Source: Candidatus Falkowbacteria bacterium S5_I03
GTDB lineage: Bacteria > Patescibacteriota > Patescibacteriia > Patescibacteriales > UBA12465
Assembly: GCA_019248265.1 (NCBI GenBank)
Contig: JAEHGX010000007.1
Span: 1 to 64,000 of the forward strand
Direction of reading: 5' to 3'
Length of the DNA: 64,000 bases
In this document: positions 19,899-29,281 of the stretch, in pieces
Layout: the number at the start of each line of letters is the position of its first letter
How positions within the stretch are numbered: the first letter of the stretch is position 1
Notes under the pieces: generated by a model
Database searches by the model: none
Told to the model about the DNA's origin: nothing
What the model saw: the letters and a program-made list of their open reading frames with translations, nothing else
Program-made: the position numbers and the translations under genes

Positions 19899-21245
19899 AT
19901 GAAGAAGGCCATTATTATATTTTCATTCTTTATTCTGGCTTTTGGTGCCGTCTTGATTGAAAGATTTGTTTTTGCGGCCGGAACTCCCGCCGCCAGTCCC
20001 TTTTGTTCTGAATCTGGCTCTTCATATTGCAGTACCGGCAACACGGCGGTTTCTGGAACCTGCGCCGCCGGCACTTATAGCGCCGCCGGAGCATCTAGTT
20101 GTTCAACTTGTACTGCTAATTACTATTGTCCGGGATCAACCGATAGAATCGCTTGTACTGGAGGCAAGGTTTCTCCAGCCGGTTCTGATACTATTGACGA
20201 TTGTGTTAACCCGCAATGTTTAGCCGGCACAACAAGCGGCTGGTCTTATCAAGCTATCGCTTACGGTTCTACAGGAACGGCGACTAAACCGGCTTGTTAT
20301 CATACTGACGGCGGTTATTTAAGCGCAACTGCTAACTGCAGTGCTACCGGAGTTATTACGATTACCGGTGCGGGCACAGTTCCGACCTGCTATGCTCCCA
20401 CCTATCGCTTTACTAACGGTTCTTGGTATCAAACGAACTATGGCTGTTATTATGTTTGTATGTTAAACTGCAGCGCCGGTTCCTCTGGCGGTTATTCCTA
20501 TAATGCCCTGGAAAGTGGCGGCGCTAACAGTACCCAAACTGTTACCCGGACAATTACTAATGGCTCCTGTTCTGCCACGGCGACTTGTTTTGATGGTTCC
20601 GTAACTATTACCGGGGAAGCTTGTTCTTGTAATGCTGGTTATTATATTAATGGTACAACTTGCGTTCAATGCCCAGTCGGCTCCTATTGTACGGGCGGAA
20701 TCGCGGCGGCAACCGCTTGTCCGACTAACATGACCTCTTCTGCCGGAGCGACTGCCGCTTCAAGCTGTTGGTGTACTAATACCCGCTGGACCTCCTGCCC
20801 TTATCCTTCCTGTAATCCGGCTAAATGCTCAGGTGGCCAAAATTGTAATTGTGACGGCAGCTTAGCTAATGGCTGTGAAGTTTCATATACTTTTTCTAAT
20901 ACCGTTTGTAAAACTTGCGCCGAAATTTGTTGCGGTAATGGCGTTTGCGATAGCGGGGAAACGGCATCTAGTTGCGTAAAAGATTGTGGTTATTGCGGCG
21001 ACGGCATTTGTTATACAGCCACTGAAGGACCATATGGTTGTTATCAGGATTGTGGCGGCGACGTTTGTTCGGATCAAAGCGCTTGTTATGGATATGGTAA
21101 TAGTTTCTGTACTTCTATCGGTTATTCTGGTGGCTATTGTAACGGTGGTTATGGCTACTGTCAGGGTTGTATGGGCGATCAATATTATTGTGACATGTGC
21201 GGTTATTGGGTGGCCCAGTCATACGGGACTTGCGAGTGCTACTAA
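19899..21245 (+). CDS. Secreted Cys-rich protein
   Basis: A 448-residue protein with a signal peptide (cleavage after VFA, about residue 26). It shares the Cys-rich module types of its upstream neighbour: GYYINGTTCVQCPVGSYCTGG units and a CGNGVCDSGETASSC / CGDGICY pair of the kind found in disulfide-knotted extracellular domains. The C-terminus is rich in Cys, Tyr and Gly. It starts 6 bases after the preceding stop and ends in a strong terminator, so the two genes form the last part of the surface locus. The function is unknown; it needs oxidative folding outside the cell, for which DsbA-like proteins elsewhere in the window are candidates. Confidence 0.8.
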   Translation: MKKAIIIFSFFILAFGAVLIERFVFAAGTPAASPFCSESGSSYCSTGNTAVSGTCAAGTYSAAGASSCSTCTANYYCPGSTDRIACTGGKVSPAGSDTIDDCVNPQCLAGTTSGWSYQAIAYGSTGTATKPACYHTDGGYLSATANCSATGVITITGAGTVPTCYAPTYRFTNGSWYQTNYGCYYVCMLNCSAGSSGGYSYNALESGGANSTQTVTRTITNGSCSATATCFDGSVTITGEACSCNAGYYINGTTCVQCPVGSYCTGGIAAATACPTNMTSSAGATAASSCWCTNTRWTSCPYPSCNPAKCSGGQNCNCDGSLANGCEVSYTFSNTVCKTCAEICCGNGVCDSGETASSCVKDCGYCGDGICYTATEGPYGCYQDCGGDVCSDQSACYGYGNSFCTSIGYSGGYCNGGYGYCQGCMGDQYYCDMCGYWVAQSYGTCECY

Positions 21246-21270
21246 TAATAATTAGTATTTAAATAGTTAT

Positions 21271-21297
21271 AAAAAGGCATTAATTTAATGCCTTTTT
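21271..21297 (+). terminator. Intrinsic terminator ending the Cys-rich operon
   Basis: A hairpin AAAAAGGCATTAA/TTAATGCCTTTTT with a very short loop. Its A/T tails on both sides would also let it act in the other direction. Confidence 0.85.
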
Positions 21298-21341
21298 GTT
21301 TAATATTAGTAAGTTGATTCTGATGTCCACTTCTTTTATAT

Positions 21342-21370
21342 TTGACAAATGTTTAAAAATATTATATAAT
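21342..21370 (+). promoter_or_regulatory. Consensus sigma70 promoter of the lipoprotein/T9SS-domain pair
   Basis: A perfect TTGACA at 21342-21347, a 17-bp spacer and TATAAT at 21365-21370. This is the best promoter in the window. It is not the Bacteroidota type (TTTG with TAnnTTTG). Confidence 0.85.
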
Positions 21371-21437
21371 ATTAGCATTAAAATTGAAAGTTGCGATCTT
21401 TAAAAATAAAATTATTATAAACCAAAAAATATCAGTC

Positions 21438-22058
21438 ATGAAAAAAAGTTTATTGTTACTGGCCTTGGTTGCCATAATGGCAACCTTTTTTCTGACAAGT
21501 TGTCGGGAAGAAAATGAATTTGAAACCCCGACCCCTACGGGTCTGTATATTTACACTTTTGTTAGGGAATATAATTTTCCGGATACCGAAGTTGTAAAAT
21601 CGGCGACAATTACCGATACTACCGAATATTTATTTGAAATCACTAGCCTCGGCGCTAAGATTTTGAACAATAATTCAATTACCGTTTCCGACTTTAAATT
21701 CAAAGTTGGAAGGGTTGAGTTTTATTTATCTGACGGCTCTCAAATCGAGGCTTATCCGCTTCCGTTTTCTAAATATGGCAAGAGCAAGGATTTTCCTTTC
21801 AACGGGATTCTCCGCGCTTACAATTTTATTTTCGTCGTTAATGGTGAAAATAATGTTAAAGTTTTAGATTTAGAAACCGGCGACTTGATTTTTTCCGGTC
21901 ACGGAGACGTCGTTAACGATGAATTGTATCTGCAGATGGGATTTTTAATTCCCAGCTTGAAGCTTATCGGCCCTAATCCTAACGGGGTTGGCAACATTTT
22001 TCAGTTCTCCTGGATTACTAGAGATTATCCGGGATATTCACTCACACCTCAAAATTAG
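21438..22058 (+). CDS. Putative lipoprotein
   Basis: A 206-residue protein. I chose the ATG at 21438 because it begins directly with a lipoprotein signal peptide (MKKSLLLLALVAIM) and a lipobox FLTSC with Cys22; the longer frame upstream adds only Lys/Ile-rich residues. The mature part is rich in beta strands and aromatic residues, and I recognise no family. Its style and its coupling with the next gene (4-base gap), which ends in a Bacteroidota sorting domain, suggest that both were acquired together from a Bacteroidota donor, although the promoter is of ordinary sigma70 type. It is likely membrane-anchored through a lipid. Confidence 0.7.
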   Translation: MKKSLLLLALVAIMATFFLTSCREENEFETPTPTGLYIYTFVREYNFPDTEVVKSATITDTTEYLFEITSLGAKILNNNSITVSDFKFKVGRVEFYLSDGSQIEAYPLPFSKYGKSKDFPFNGILRAYNFIFVVNGENNVKVLDLETGDLIFSGHGDVVNDELYLQMGFLIPSLKLIGPNPNGVGNIFQFSWITRDYPGYSLTPQN

Positions 22059-22062
22059 CACC

Positions 22063-22857
22063 ATGAAAAAATTGTTATTGATTTCAGTTGTAATTTTTAT
22101 TTCTAGCTTCGCTGGAGCTAAAAATTCGTTATTGTTCAATAAGGTGCTGGTAAACGGTGCTTATGAACAAGTGATTTATAACGACTTTGACGTCGTTTCG
22201 ATTCTTCCAGGAGAAAAGTACTCCGCTTCTTACTTCATTAATACCCCGAACATTAGTTCGGGAACTATCATCGTAGAATTTTTATCCATTCCTGATTATA
22301 TTAAGTTGCCTTTCGTTTTCAATGATACTACAGAATTAGGATTTAATTTCTACTTTGCTGACAACGAGTCTGGCCAGGAAGCTTATTTCCAAACTGATAT
22401 AACCGAAAATGGTTTTAAAAGTTCTTGGTCTTGCTGGCGTTATCCGAGCGGCTGGCTAGGAGATATTGAATTTATTAACCAACTTAAAGTTGGCGACTCA
22501 ATTCAGTACAGAATTACAACCGATTGCTATAAGCTTGGGGATGATAAAAGGTATTACAATCACCACACCCGCACAATTAAGTGCGTTTCTCAAGACAGTG
22601 TCTTGAAAATTGGTGGTTTAACCAATATCGCAGATCCTTTAGAATCGCCGGTTAGCGCTTTCCCAAATCCGTTTGTAAGTGAGTTGAACATCAATTCCTT
22701 CCAAAACGTGGACGCGTCTATAGTTGATCTTAGCGGTCGTGTTTTAGCCAGTCAGCGCTTACAACCTGGATTAACCAGGGTTTCTACTGCCGGCTTAAAA
22801 CCCGGAATCTACTTTCTTAAAGCCGGCAATACGGCGATTAAACTTATAAAACAATAG
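22063..22857 (+). CDS. Secreted protein with type IX secretion (T9SS) sorting domain
   Basis: A 264-residue protein. I chose the ATG at 22063 because a signal peptide follows at once (MKKLLLISVVIFISS, cleavage after AGA) and it lies 4 bases after the upstream stop. The last 75 residues match the T9SS type A C-terminal sorting domain: SAFPNPFVSELNI, ASIVDLSGRVL, then GLKPGIYFLKAG and a basic IKLIKQ end. In Bacteroidota this domain sends proteins through the PorV/PorU outer-membrane system, where it is cut off. No T9SS gene is seen in this window and a CPR cell would not be expected to have that system. The central 170 residues form an unrecognised beta domain. Horizontal transfer is the simplest reading. 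Confidence 0.82.
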   Translation: MKKLLLISVVIFISSFAGAKNSLLFNKVLVNGAYEQVIYNDFDVVSILPGEKYSASYFINTPNISSGTIIVEFLSIPDYIKLPFVFNDTTELGFNFYFADNESGQEAYFQTDITENGFKSSWSCWRYPSGWLGDIEFINQLKVGDSIQYRITTDCYKLGDDKRYYNHHTRTIKCVSQDSVLKIGGLTNIADPLESPVSAFPNPFVSELNINSFQNVDASIVDLSGRVLASQRLQPGLTRVSTAGLKPGIYFLKAGNTAIKLIKQ

Positions 22858-22883
22858 GCGATAAAGTCTAAAATATAAGTTAA

Positions 22884-22910
22884 GGGCATCTTTCCAAGAT
22901 GTCCTTTTTT
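22884..22910 (+). terminator. Intrinsic terminator after the T9SS-domain gene
   Basis: A stem GGGCATCTT/AAGATGTCC with one G-T pair and a 3-nt loop, then a run of T. The next -35 box begins 2 bases after the T run. Confidence 0.82.
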
Positions 22911-22911
22911 G

Positions 22912-22940
22912 TTGACCCTAGAGCCTGAAATTGCTATAAT
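22912..22940 (+). promoter_or_regulatory. Sigma70-type promoter of the tandem-paralogue operon
   Basis: TTGACC at 22912-22917, a 17-bp spacer and TATAAT at 22935-22940, 34 bases before the first ATG. Confidence 0.8.
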
Positions 22941-22974
22941 TATAATATCTTAGATAAATAATACCCTGGAAAAT

Positions 22975-23313
22975 ATGAAGAAAAATATCAAAAAGATTTT
23001 GCTATTAATTTTTGTGTTAGTGCTTATTTTTTTAGCTTATCTTTTAGTGAATATTAGTTTAAAGGAAAAAACGACGAATACCCCAGCGGCTAATATTTCA
23101 ACCGAACAGAACTCGGTAGGGGATATTGATAGCCAAGAAGCTGCTCAGCCGGCCTCGGAGTTTGTGCCGGAAATGATGACTAGTGAAGAGAAGGCGGAAA
23201 TGAAGCTCGGCGCGCAATTAAATTTGCAAGTCATCTCTCGAGATGCTGACGGCAAGGTTGAGGCCTATAAAATTATCCGCTCCGAGTCCGATATTATTAA
23301 TCTAAATCAATAA
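22975..23313 (+). CDS. Small membrane-anchored protein, paralogue 1 of 3
   Basis: A 112-residue protein with an N-terminal membrane helix (about 8-27), a low-complexity linker and a C-terminal module of about 45 residues: EEKAEMKLGAQLNLQVISRDADGKVEAYKIIRSESDI. The same module ends the next two proteins, so the three genes arose by tandem duplication. I know no function for this module; its length and pattern suggest a small beta-hairpin domain facing the outside. It is first in a run of four genes separated by 4-17 bases and led by one promoter. Confidence 0.72.
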   Translation: MKKNIKKILLLIFVLVLIFLAYLLVNISLKEKTTNTPAANISTEQNSVGDIDSQEAAQPASEFVPEMMTSEEKAEMKLGAQLNLQVISRDADGKVEAYKIIRSESDIINLNQ

Positions 23314-23330
23314 ATTAAAATAATATTATT

Positions 23331-23693
23331 ATGAATAATAAAAAAACAATTTTAATGGCGGTTGTCGGCATAGTGATTGTCGCTATCGCTGTTGCTTTGG
23401 CACTAGCGGGGAAGAAGGAGGCTAATAATTCAAATAACGAATTAAACACGGAAGCGTTTAATGAAAACGCTACTCCGCAATCCGCCGTGCCGGTACCGGA
23501 AACAATCGATTGGAAAAAAGAAGCGGGCGCTGATTTCAAGGTGGAGTTTATGAATGATGAAGAAAAACAAGCCATGGGTATCAGCACCAGCACTCGGGTT
23601 CAGGTTTTAGCGCGTGATAAAGAGACTAATGTGGTTTTGGCTTACAAGGTCATTAACGCTGACGTTGATATAATAAATAATCTAGAGCAATAA
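23331..23693 (+). CDS. Small membrane-anchored protein, paralogue 2 of 3
   Basis: A 120-residue protein of the same plan as its neighbours: membrane helix (about 5-22), Asn/Glu/Pro linker and the C-terminal module VEFMNDEEKQAMGI, RVQVLARDKETNVVLAYKVINADVDI. It is closer to paralogue 3 than to paralogue 1 in carrying the VEFM(N/D)D start and the Gly-Ile after EKQ. The function is unknown. It lies 17 bases after paralogue 1 and has no Shine-Dalgarno site. Confidence 0.72.
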   Translation: MNNKKTILMAVVGIVIVAIAVALALAGKKEANNSNNELNTEAFNENATPQSAVPVPETIDWKKEAGADFKVEFMNDEEKQAMGISTSTRVQVLARDKETNVVLAYKVINADVDIINNLEQ

Positions 23694-23707
23694 AACTCTT
23701 TAATATT

Positions 23708-24094
23708 ATGAGCCATCAAAAAAAGCTGATTATTATCTTTGTCTTGTTGGTTTCAATCGCGGCCATCCTGTATTTAATTTTTTTAAAAAAATCCGCTTCG
23801 CAAAATCCTAATTTAGCAGCTCCAAAAAATTTAGAATCGGTCAGCACCGGACCGGTAGCTTCGCCGGAACCGGAAGCTTTGGTTAATAATGCTAATCCTA
23901 ATACCTATTCTTTTGCTGGCGACCCTAAAGCGGAGAAAGTGGAAGTAGAATTTATGGATGACACGGAAAAACAGACGCTAGGTATCCCCGTAGCTGCGCG
24001 AATTCAAGTTTTAGAGCGCGACGCCGATGGAAAATGTATTGCTTGGAAAACTATTAATCAGGATTCTGAGATTTTGTACGAATACGTTAAATAA
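23708..24094 (+). CDS. Small membrane-anchored protein, paralogue 3 of 3
   Basis: A 128-residue protein with an N-terminal membrane helix (about 6-26), a Pro/Ala/Asn-rich linker and the shared module VEVEFMDDTEKQTLGI, RIQVLERDADGKCIAWKTINQDSEI. It alone has a Cys inside the module (DADGKC). It is followed after 4 bases by a cupredoxin gene with the same anchor-linker-domain layout, so the four products may share a site on the outer face of the membrane. Confidence 0.72.
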   Translation: MSHQKKLIIIFVLLVSIAAILYLIFLKKSASQNPNLAAPKNLESVSTGPVASPEPEALVNNANPNTYSFAGDPKAEKVEVEFMDDTEKQTLGIPVAARIQVLERDADGKCIAWKTINQDSEILYEYVK

Positions 24095-24098
24095 GACT

Positions 24099-24683
24099 AT
24101 GGATAACAAGAAAAAAATTATTTTGGCTTTAGGTCTTATCCTTATTTTGGCTTTGTTAGTGCTTATTATCTGGCAATTAAAATTTGGTAATCAGCCGGTT
24201 GCGCCAGTTGTTGAAGTTGGTAATCAATTTGTGCCCGACGCCTCTCAGAGTTCGTCCACGCCGCGCGACTGGGAAGAAACTGATGATCGCAAGGCGGTGC
24301 CAGAAGGTGTTATTGTTCCGACAATGACAACAGTTGTGCCCGATAATTTAAAAGAACAAATTGCCGTTCCAACCGCCGTCGTGCCGGTAGTAGAAGGTTC
24401 ATCCGCTCAGATTAGAATTTTTAGCATTAAGGCGGAAGCCGATAAGTTTATCCCGGAAAAAATAATTGTTAATCAGGGCGATACTGTTCATATTGAATTT
24501 ACAGCTGTTGATAAGAATTACGATTTTACGCTTTCCGGTTATAATATGAAACAAACTCCTCAACAAGGAGAAACCAAGTCTTTAGAATTCCAAGCTTTGC
24601 AAGATGGTGATTTTATTTATTACTGTTCCGCTTGCGGCGGCTTGCAATCCGGACCGCAAGGACATATTATTGTGGTTAAATAA
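24099..24683 (+). CDS. Membrane-anchored cupredoxin-like protein with CSAC motif
   Basis: A 194-residue protein. I chose the ATG at 24099 because it directly precedes the membrane helix (about 6-26) and follows the upstream stop by 4 bases. After a Val/Pro linker, residues 105-194 form a cupredoxin-like domain (FIPEKIIVNQGDTVHIEF, GDFIYYCSAC). The usual first His is replaced (NYDFTLSGY), and the usual Cys-x-His-x-Met loop reads CSACGGLQSGPQGH, with two Cys and a distant His. It may bind metal differently from type 1 copper proteins, or form a disulfide. It is the last gene of the paralogue operon. Confidence 0.7.
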   Translation: MDNKKKIILALGLILILALLVLIIWQLKFGNQPVAPVVEVGNQFVPDASQSSSTPRDWEETDDRKAVPEGVIVPTMTTVVPDNLKEQIAVPTAVVPVVEGSSAQIRIFSIKAEADKFIPEKIIVNQGDTVHIEFTAVDKNYDFTLSGYNMKQTPQQGETKSLEFQALQDGDFIYYCSACGGLQSGPQGHIIVVK

Positions 24684-24689
24684 TTGCGG

Positions 24690-24718
24690 TTGTCAGAAAT
24701 TTTTAGAATTGCTATAAT
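24690..24718 (+). promoter_or_regulatory. Sigma70-type promoter of small membrane protein pair
   Basis: TTGTCA at 24690-24695, a 17-bp spacer and TATAAT at 24713-24718. Confidence 0.8.
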
Positions 24719-24740
24719 AAAATTTAGATAATAATTTACA

Positions 24741-24775
24741 GTTTAAAGAAGTAGAGAAATCTTCTTCTTTTAAAC
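24741..24775 (+). promoter_or_regulatory. Leader hairpin before small membrane protein gene
   Basis: GTTTAAAGAAG at 24741-24751 pairs with CTTCTTTTAAAC at 24764-24775 with one bulged base. It lies between promoter and ATG, so it is transcribed as part of the 5' leader. It has no T run that would make it a terminator. Confidence 0.5.
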
Positions 24776-24789
24776 TTTATCCTTAGAAT

Positions 24790-24996
24790 ATGAAAAAAAA
24801 CATGCTTGGAAATCTGGCGGCAATTATCTTAATTTTAGTTTTCGCCGGACTGTTAACTTATTTTTACGTGTCTTTAAATCGCATGGACAAGAAAATGATG
24901 GAATTGCAAACTACTATTGGCCAAGACTCCGCCAAAATTACCAGTATTGTTAATTTCTTTAATGCCAACATCAATGCCCAGAACACTACTAAATAA
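24790..24996 (+). CDS. Tiny membrane protein with coiled coil, pair member 1
   Basis: A 68-residue protein with a membrane helix (about 8-28), then a heptad-like segment (LNRMDKKMMELQTTIGQDSAKITSIVNFFNANI). The next gene has the same layout, with a related tail (NTQTVNDIVTFINNA), so I read the two as distant paralogues. I recognise no family. A structural or assembly role at the membrane is only a guess. Confidence 0.6.
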   Translation: MKKNMLGNLAAIILILVFAGLLTYFYVSLNRMDKKMMELQTTIGQDSAKITSIVNFFNANINAQNTTK

Positions 24997-25057
24997 TAAA
25001 AATATAAAAAGACCGTCGACCAAGGCGTTTGCCGGAGACGATCTCAATAATAATTCT

Positions 25058-25288
25058 ATGAAAAAAGAAATTGTTTTTCCGCTTATTGTCGGAATCATCT
25101 TCGGTGCTATGGTAATGGTTTTTTGGCAATTTACCGCCAGTTTAAGAAACCAAAGCGCGCGTTTAGCTCAATTGGAAACAGCTACTAATCAAAACACTCA
25201 GACTGTTAACGACATTGTGACTTTCATCAACAATGCCACTAAGGGCGCAGGCGCTGCCGAGACTCCAGCCGCTACTCCAGCCGAATAA
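25058..25288 (+). CDS. Tiny membrane protein with coiled coil, pair member 2
   Basis: A 76-residue protein starting at the ATG at 25058; the longer frame upstream encodes unrelated Pro/Lys-rich residues. It has a membrane helix (about 4-24, with FPLIVGIIFGAMVMVFW), a short coiled-coil stretch rich in Gln/Asn/Thr (LRNQSARLAQLETATNQ) ending in DIVTFINNATK, and an Ala/Pro/Thr tail. It shares layout with the gene 61 bases upstream. It ends before a clear terminator. Confidence 0.6.
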   Translation: MKKEIVFPLIVGIIFGAMVMVFWQFTASLRNQSARLAQLETATNQNTQTVNDIVTFINNATKGAGAAETPAATPAE

Positions 25289-25312
25289 ATTAGCTTTCCG
25301 AAGTTTAAAAAG

Positions 25313-25335
25313 CCCTGCCAAAAGCAGGGTTTTTG
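25313..25335 (+). terminator. Intrinsic terminator before ligA
   Basis: A stem CCCTGC/GCAGGG with a 6-nt loop and a T run. TATAAT of the ligA promoter follows a few bases later (about 25339-25344), and the ligA ATG only about 8 bases after that. Confidence 0.85.
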
Positions 25336-25349
25336 TGTTATAATTTTAG

Positions 25350-27491
<2,142 letters not shown>

Positions 27492-27511
27492 GCTAGCTAT
27501 AATCTTAAAAT

Positions 27512-27802
27512 ATGCAGTTAACTAAAGAAGAAATCCAACATATTGCCGAACTTTCCCGTCTGAACCTCAGCGCGGAAGAAGAAGAAAAATACCGCAATCA
27601 GCTCGGTTCGATTTTGGATTATGTCAAAATGCTGGATGAAGTTAAAACTGATAAAGTTATGCCCACCGCTCAAGTCAGCGGTTTAATGGACGTTTTTCGA
27701 GAAGACACGGTTAAGCCTTGGAATCAAGAAGAAGCCGAAGCCTCTCTTAGCCAAAGCGAACGGGAAAACGGTAATGTTAAAGTTAAAAGAGTTTTGCAGT
27801 AA
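27512..27802 (+). CDS. gatC: Aspartyl/glutamyl-tRNA amidotransferase subunit C
   Basis: A 96-residue protein matching GatC in length and pattern: KEEIQHIAELSRLNLSAEE at the N-terminus, then LDYVKMLDEVKT and FREDTVKPW. GatC wraps around GatA and stabilises the GatCAB complex that turns misacylated Glu-tRNA(Gln) and Asp-tRNA(Asn) into Gln-tRNA and Asn-tRNA. gatA follows after 5 bases; gatB is not in this window. TATAAT about 8 bases before the ATG would give a leaderless transcript if it is used. Confidence 0.93.
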   Translation: MQLTKEEIQHIAELSRLNLSAEEEEKYRNQLGSILDYVKMLDEVKTDKVMPTAQVSGLMDVFREDTVKPWNQEEAEASLSQSERENGNVKVKRVLQ

Positions 27803-27807
27803 TTAGT

Positions 27808-29256
27808 ATGAATTTAAACGAATTAAATATTAAACAAGCGCGTGAGTTATTAGATAGCGGGAAAACTACTTCCTTGGAGATTACTGAGGCCTGTTTGGCG
27901 CAAATAGCGGCTCAAGACGGACAAATTCATGCCTGCCTGACTGTTTGTGCCACTGAAGCCAGGGAAGCCGCGAGAGCCGCTGATAAACGGCTTAAACAGG
28001 GTGAAAAAGGCCCTCTTTTAGGCATTCCTTATCTTTGTAAAGATATTTTAATGACTAAGGGAATTCGGACGACTGCCGCTTCTAAGATCTTAGAAAATTA
28101 TGTGGCGCCCTATGACGCGACTGTCGTTCGCAAACTTAAAGAAGCGGGGGCAGTGATGCTGGGTAAAACTAACTTGGACGAATTTGCTCATGGCGCTTCT
28201 ACGGAAAATTCCGCCTTTGGCCCGACTAAAAACCCTTATGATTTAACGCGCGTTGCCGGCGGTTCTTCCGGCGGTTCAGCCGCAGCCGTGGCGGCTAATA
28301 TGTGCTTATTTGCGCTCGCCTCGGACACCGGCGGTTCTATTCGCCAGCCCTCCAGTTTTTGTGGCGTGGTCGGTTTAAAGCCAAGTTATGGCCGTGTTTC
28401 TCGTTTTGGTTTGTTGTCTATGACTTCTTCTACTGACGTTGTTGGTCCAATTGCCAAAACGGCCGAAGATGCTGAAATAGTTTTTAAAGCAATCGCCGGT
28501 CAGGATGAATTAGACGCCACGAGCGCTCCGGAAAAAATAATTATTGATTCACAAAAGAATATTATTGATTCACAAGCCAAAACTTTGAGCGGTCTGCGTG
28601 TTGGTTTGCCCAAAGAATATTTTTTACCGGAACTGAATCCGGAAATTAAAACTCGCGTGATGGCTTTAGCGGACAGATTGAAAGAAGCGGGCGCAGAAAT
28701 TAAAGAAGTTAGCCTGCCTTACACTAAATACGGCATCCCGGTTTATTATATAATTACGCCATCAGAAATTAGTTCCAATTTGGCGCGCTTTGACGGTATC
28801 GGCTGGGGCTTGAAAGATGAAGAGGCTCAGAACTTGCAAGAGTTTTATAAGAAAAGTCGCGGCGCCGGTTTCGGTCCGGAAGCCAAAAGAAGAATTATGC
28901 TCGGCACCTATACTTTATCAGCCGGTTATTATGATGCTTATTATAAGAAAGCCCAGACAGTCCGCACTTTAATCATCAACGATTTTAATCAAGCCTTCAA
29001 AAAAGTTGATGTCTTATTAACGCCGACTGTGCCTCATGGAGCTTTTAAAATCGGTGAAAAATCAAACGATCCACTAGCAATGTATTTGGAAGATATTTTT
29101 GTAACCGGCGCGAGTCTATCAGGCTTGCCGGCAATTTCTATTCCGGCGGGGACAGTTAAAGTAAAAGACGGGGGCGATATGCCGTTAGGAGCGCAGTTAA
29201 TCGGCGCGCGCTTTCAAGAGGAAATGCTGTTTAAGATTTCCGAGTTTTTAGTTTAA
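27808..29256 (+). CDS. gatA: Aspartyl/glutamyl-tRNA amidotransferase subunit A
   Basis: A 482-residue amidase-signature enzyme that hydrolyses glutamine and feeds ammonia to GatB for tRNA-dependent transamidation. The Ser-cisSer-Lys triad is complete: Lys78 in YLCKDIL, cis-Ser153 in GGSSGGSAAA and nucleophile Ser177 in DTGGSIRQPSSF. Length is typical for GatA. It is coupled with gatC (5-base gap). The gene for a DsbA-fold membrane protein follows after 25 bases, perhaps on the same transcript. GatB must be encoded elsewhere. Confidence 0.96.
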   Translation: MNLNELNIKQARELLDSGKTTSLEITEACLAQIAAQDGQIHACLTVCATEAREAARAADKRLKQGEKGPLLGIPYLCKDILMTKGIRTTAASKILENYVAPYDATVVRKLKEAGAVMLGKTNLDEFAHGASTENSAFGPTKNPYDLTRVAGGSSGGSAAAVAANMCLFALASDTGGSIRQPSSFCGVVGLKPSYGRVSRFGLLSMTSSTDVVGPIAKTAEDAEIVFKAIAGQDELDATSAPEKIIIDSQKNIIDSQAKTLSGLRVGLPKEYFLPELNPEIKTRVMALADRLKEAGAEIKEVSLPYTKYGIPVYYIITPSEISSNLARFDGIGWGLKDEEAQNLQEFYKKSRGAGFGPEAKRRIMLGTYTLSAGYYDAYYKKAQTVRTLIINDFNQAFKKVDVLLTPTVPHGAFKIGEKSNDPLAMYLEDIFVTGASLSGLPAISIPAGTVKVKDGGDMPLGAQLIGARFQEEMLFKISEFLV

Positions 29257-29281
29257 ATTTTATAAGATAAAAAATATTTGT

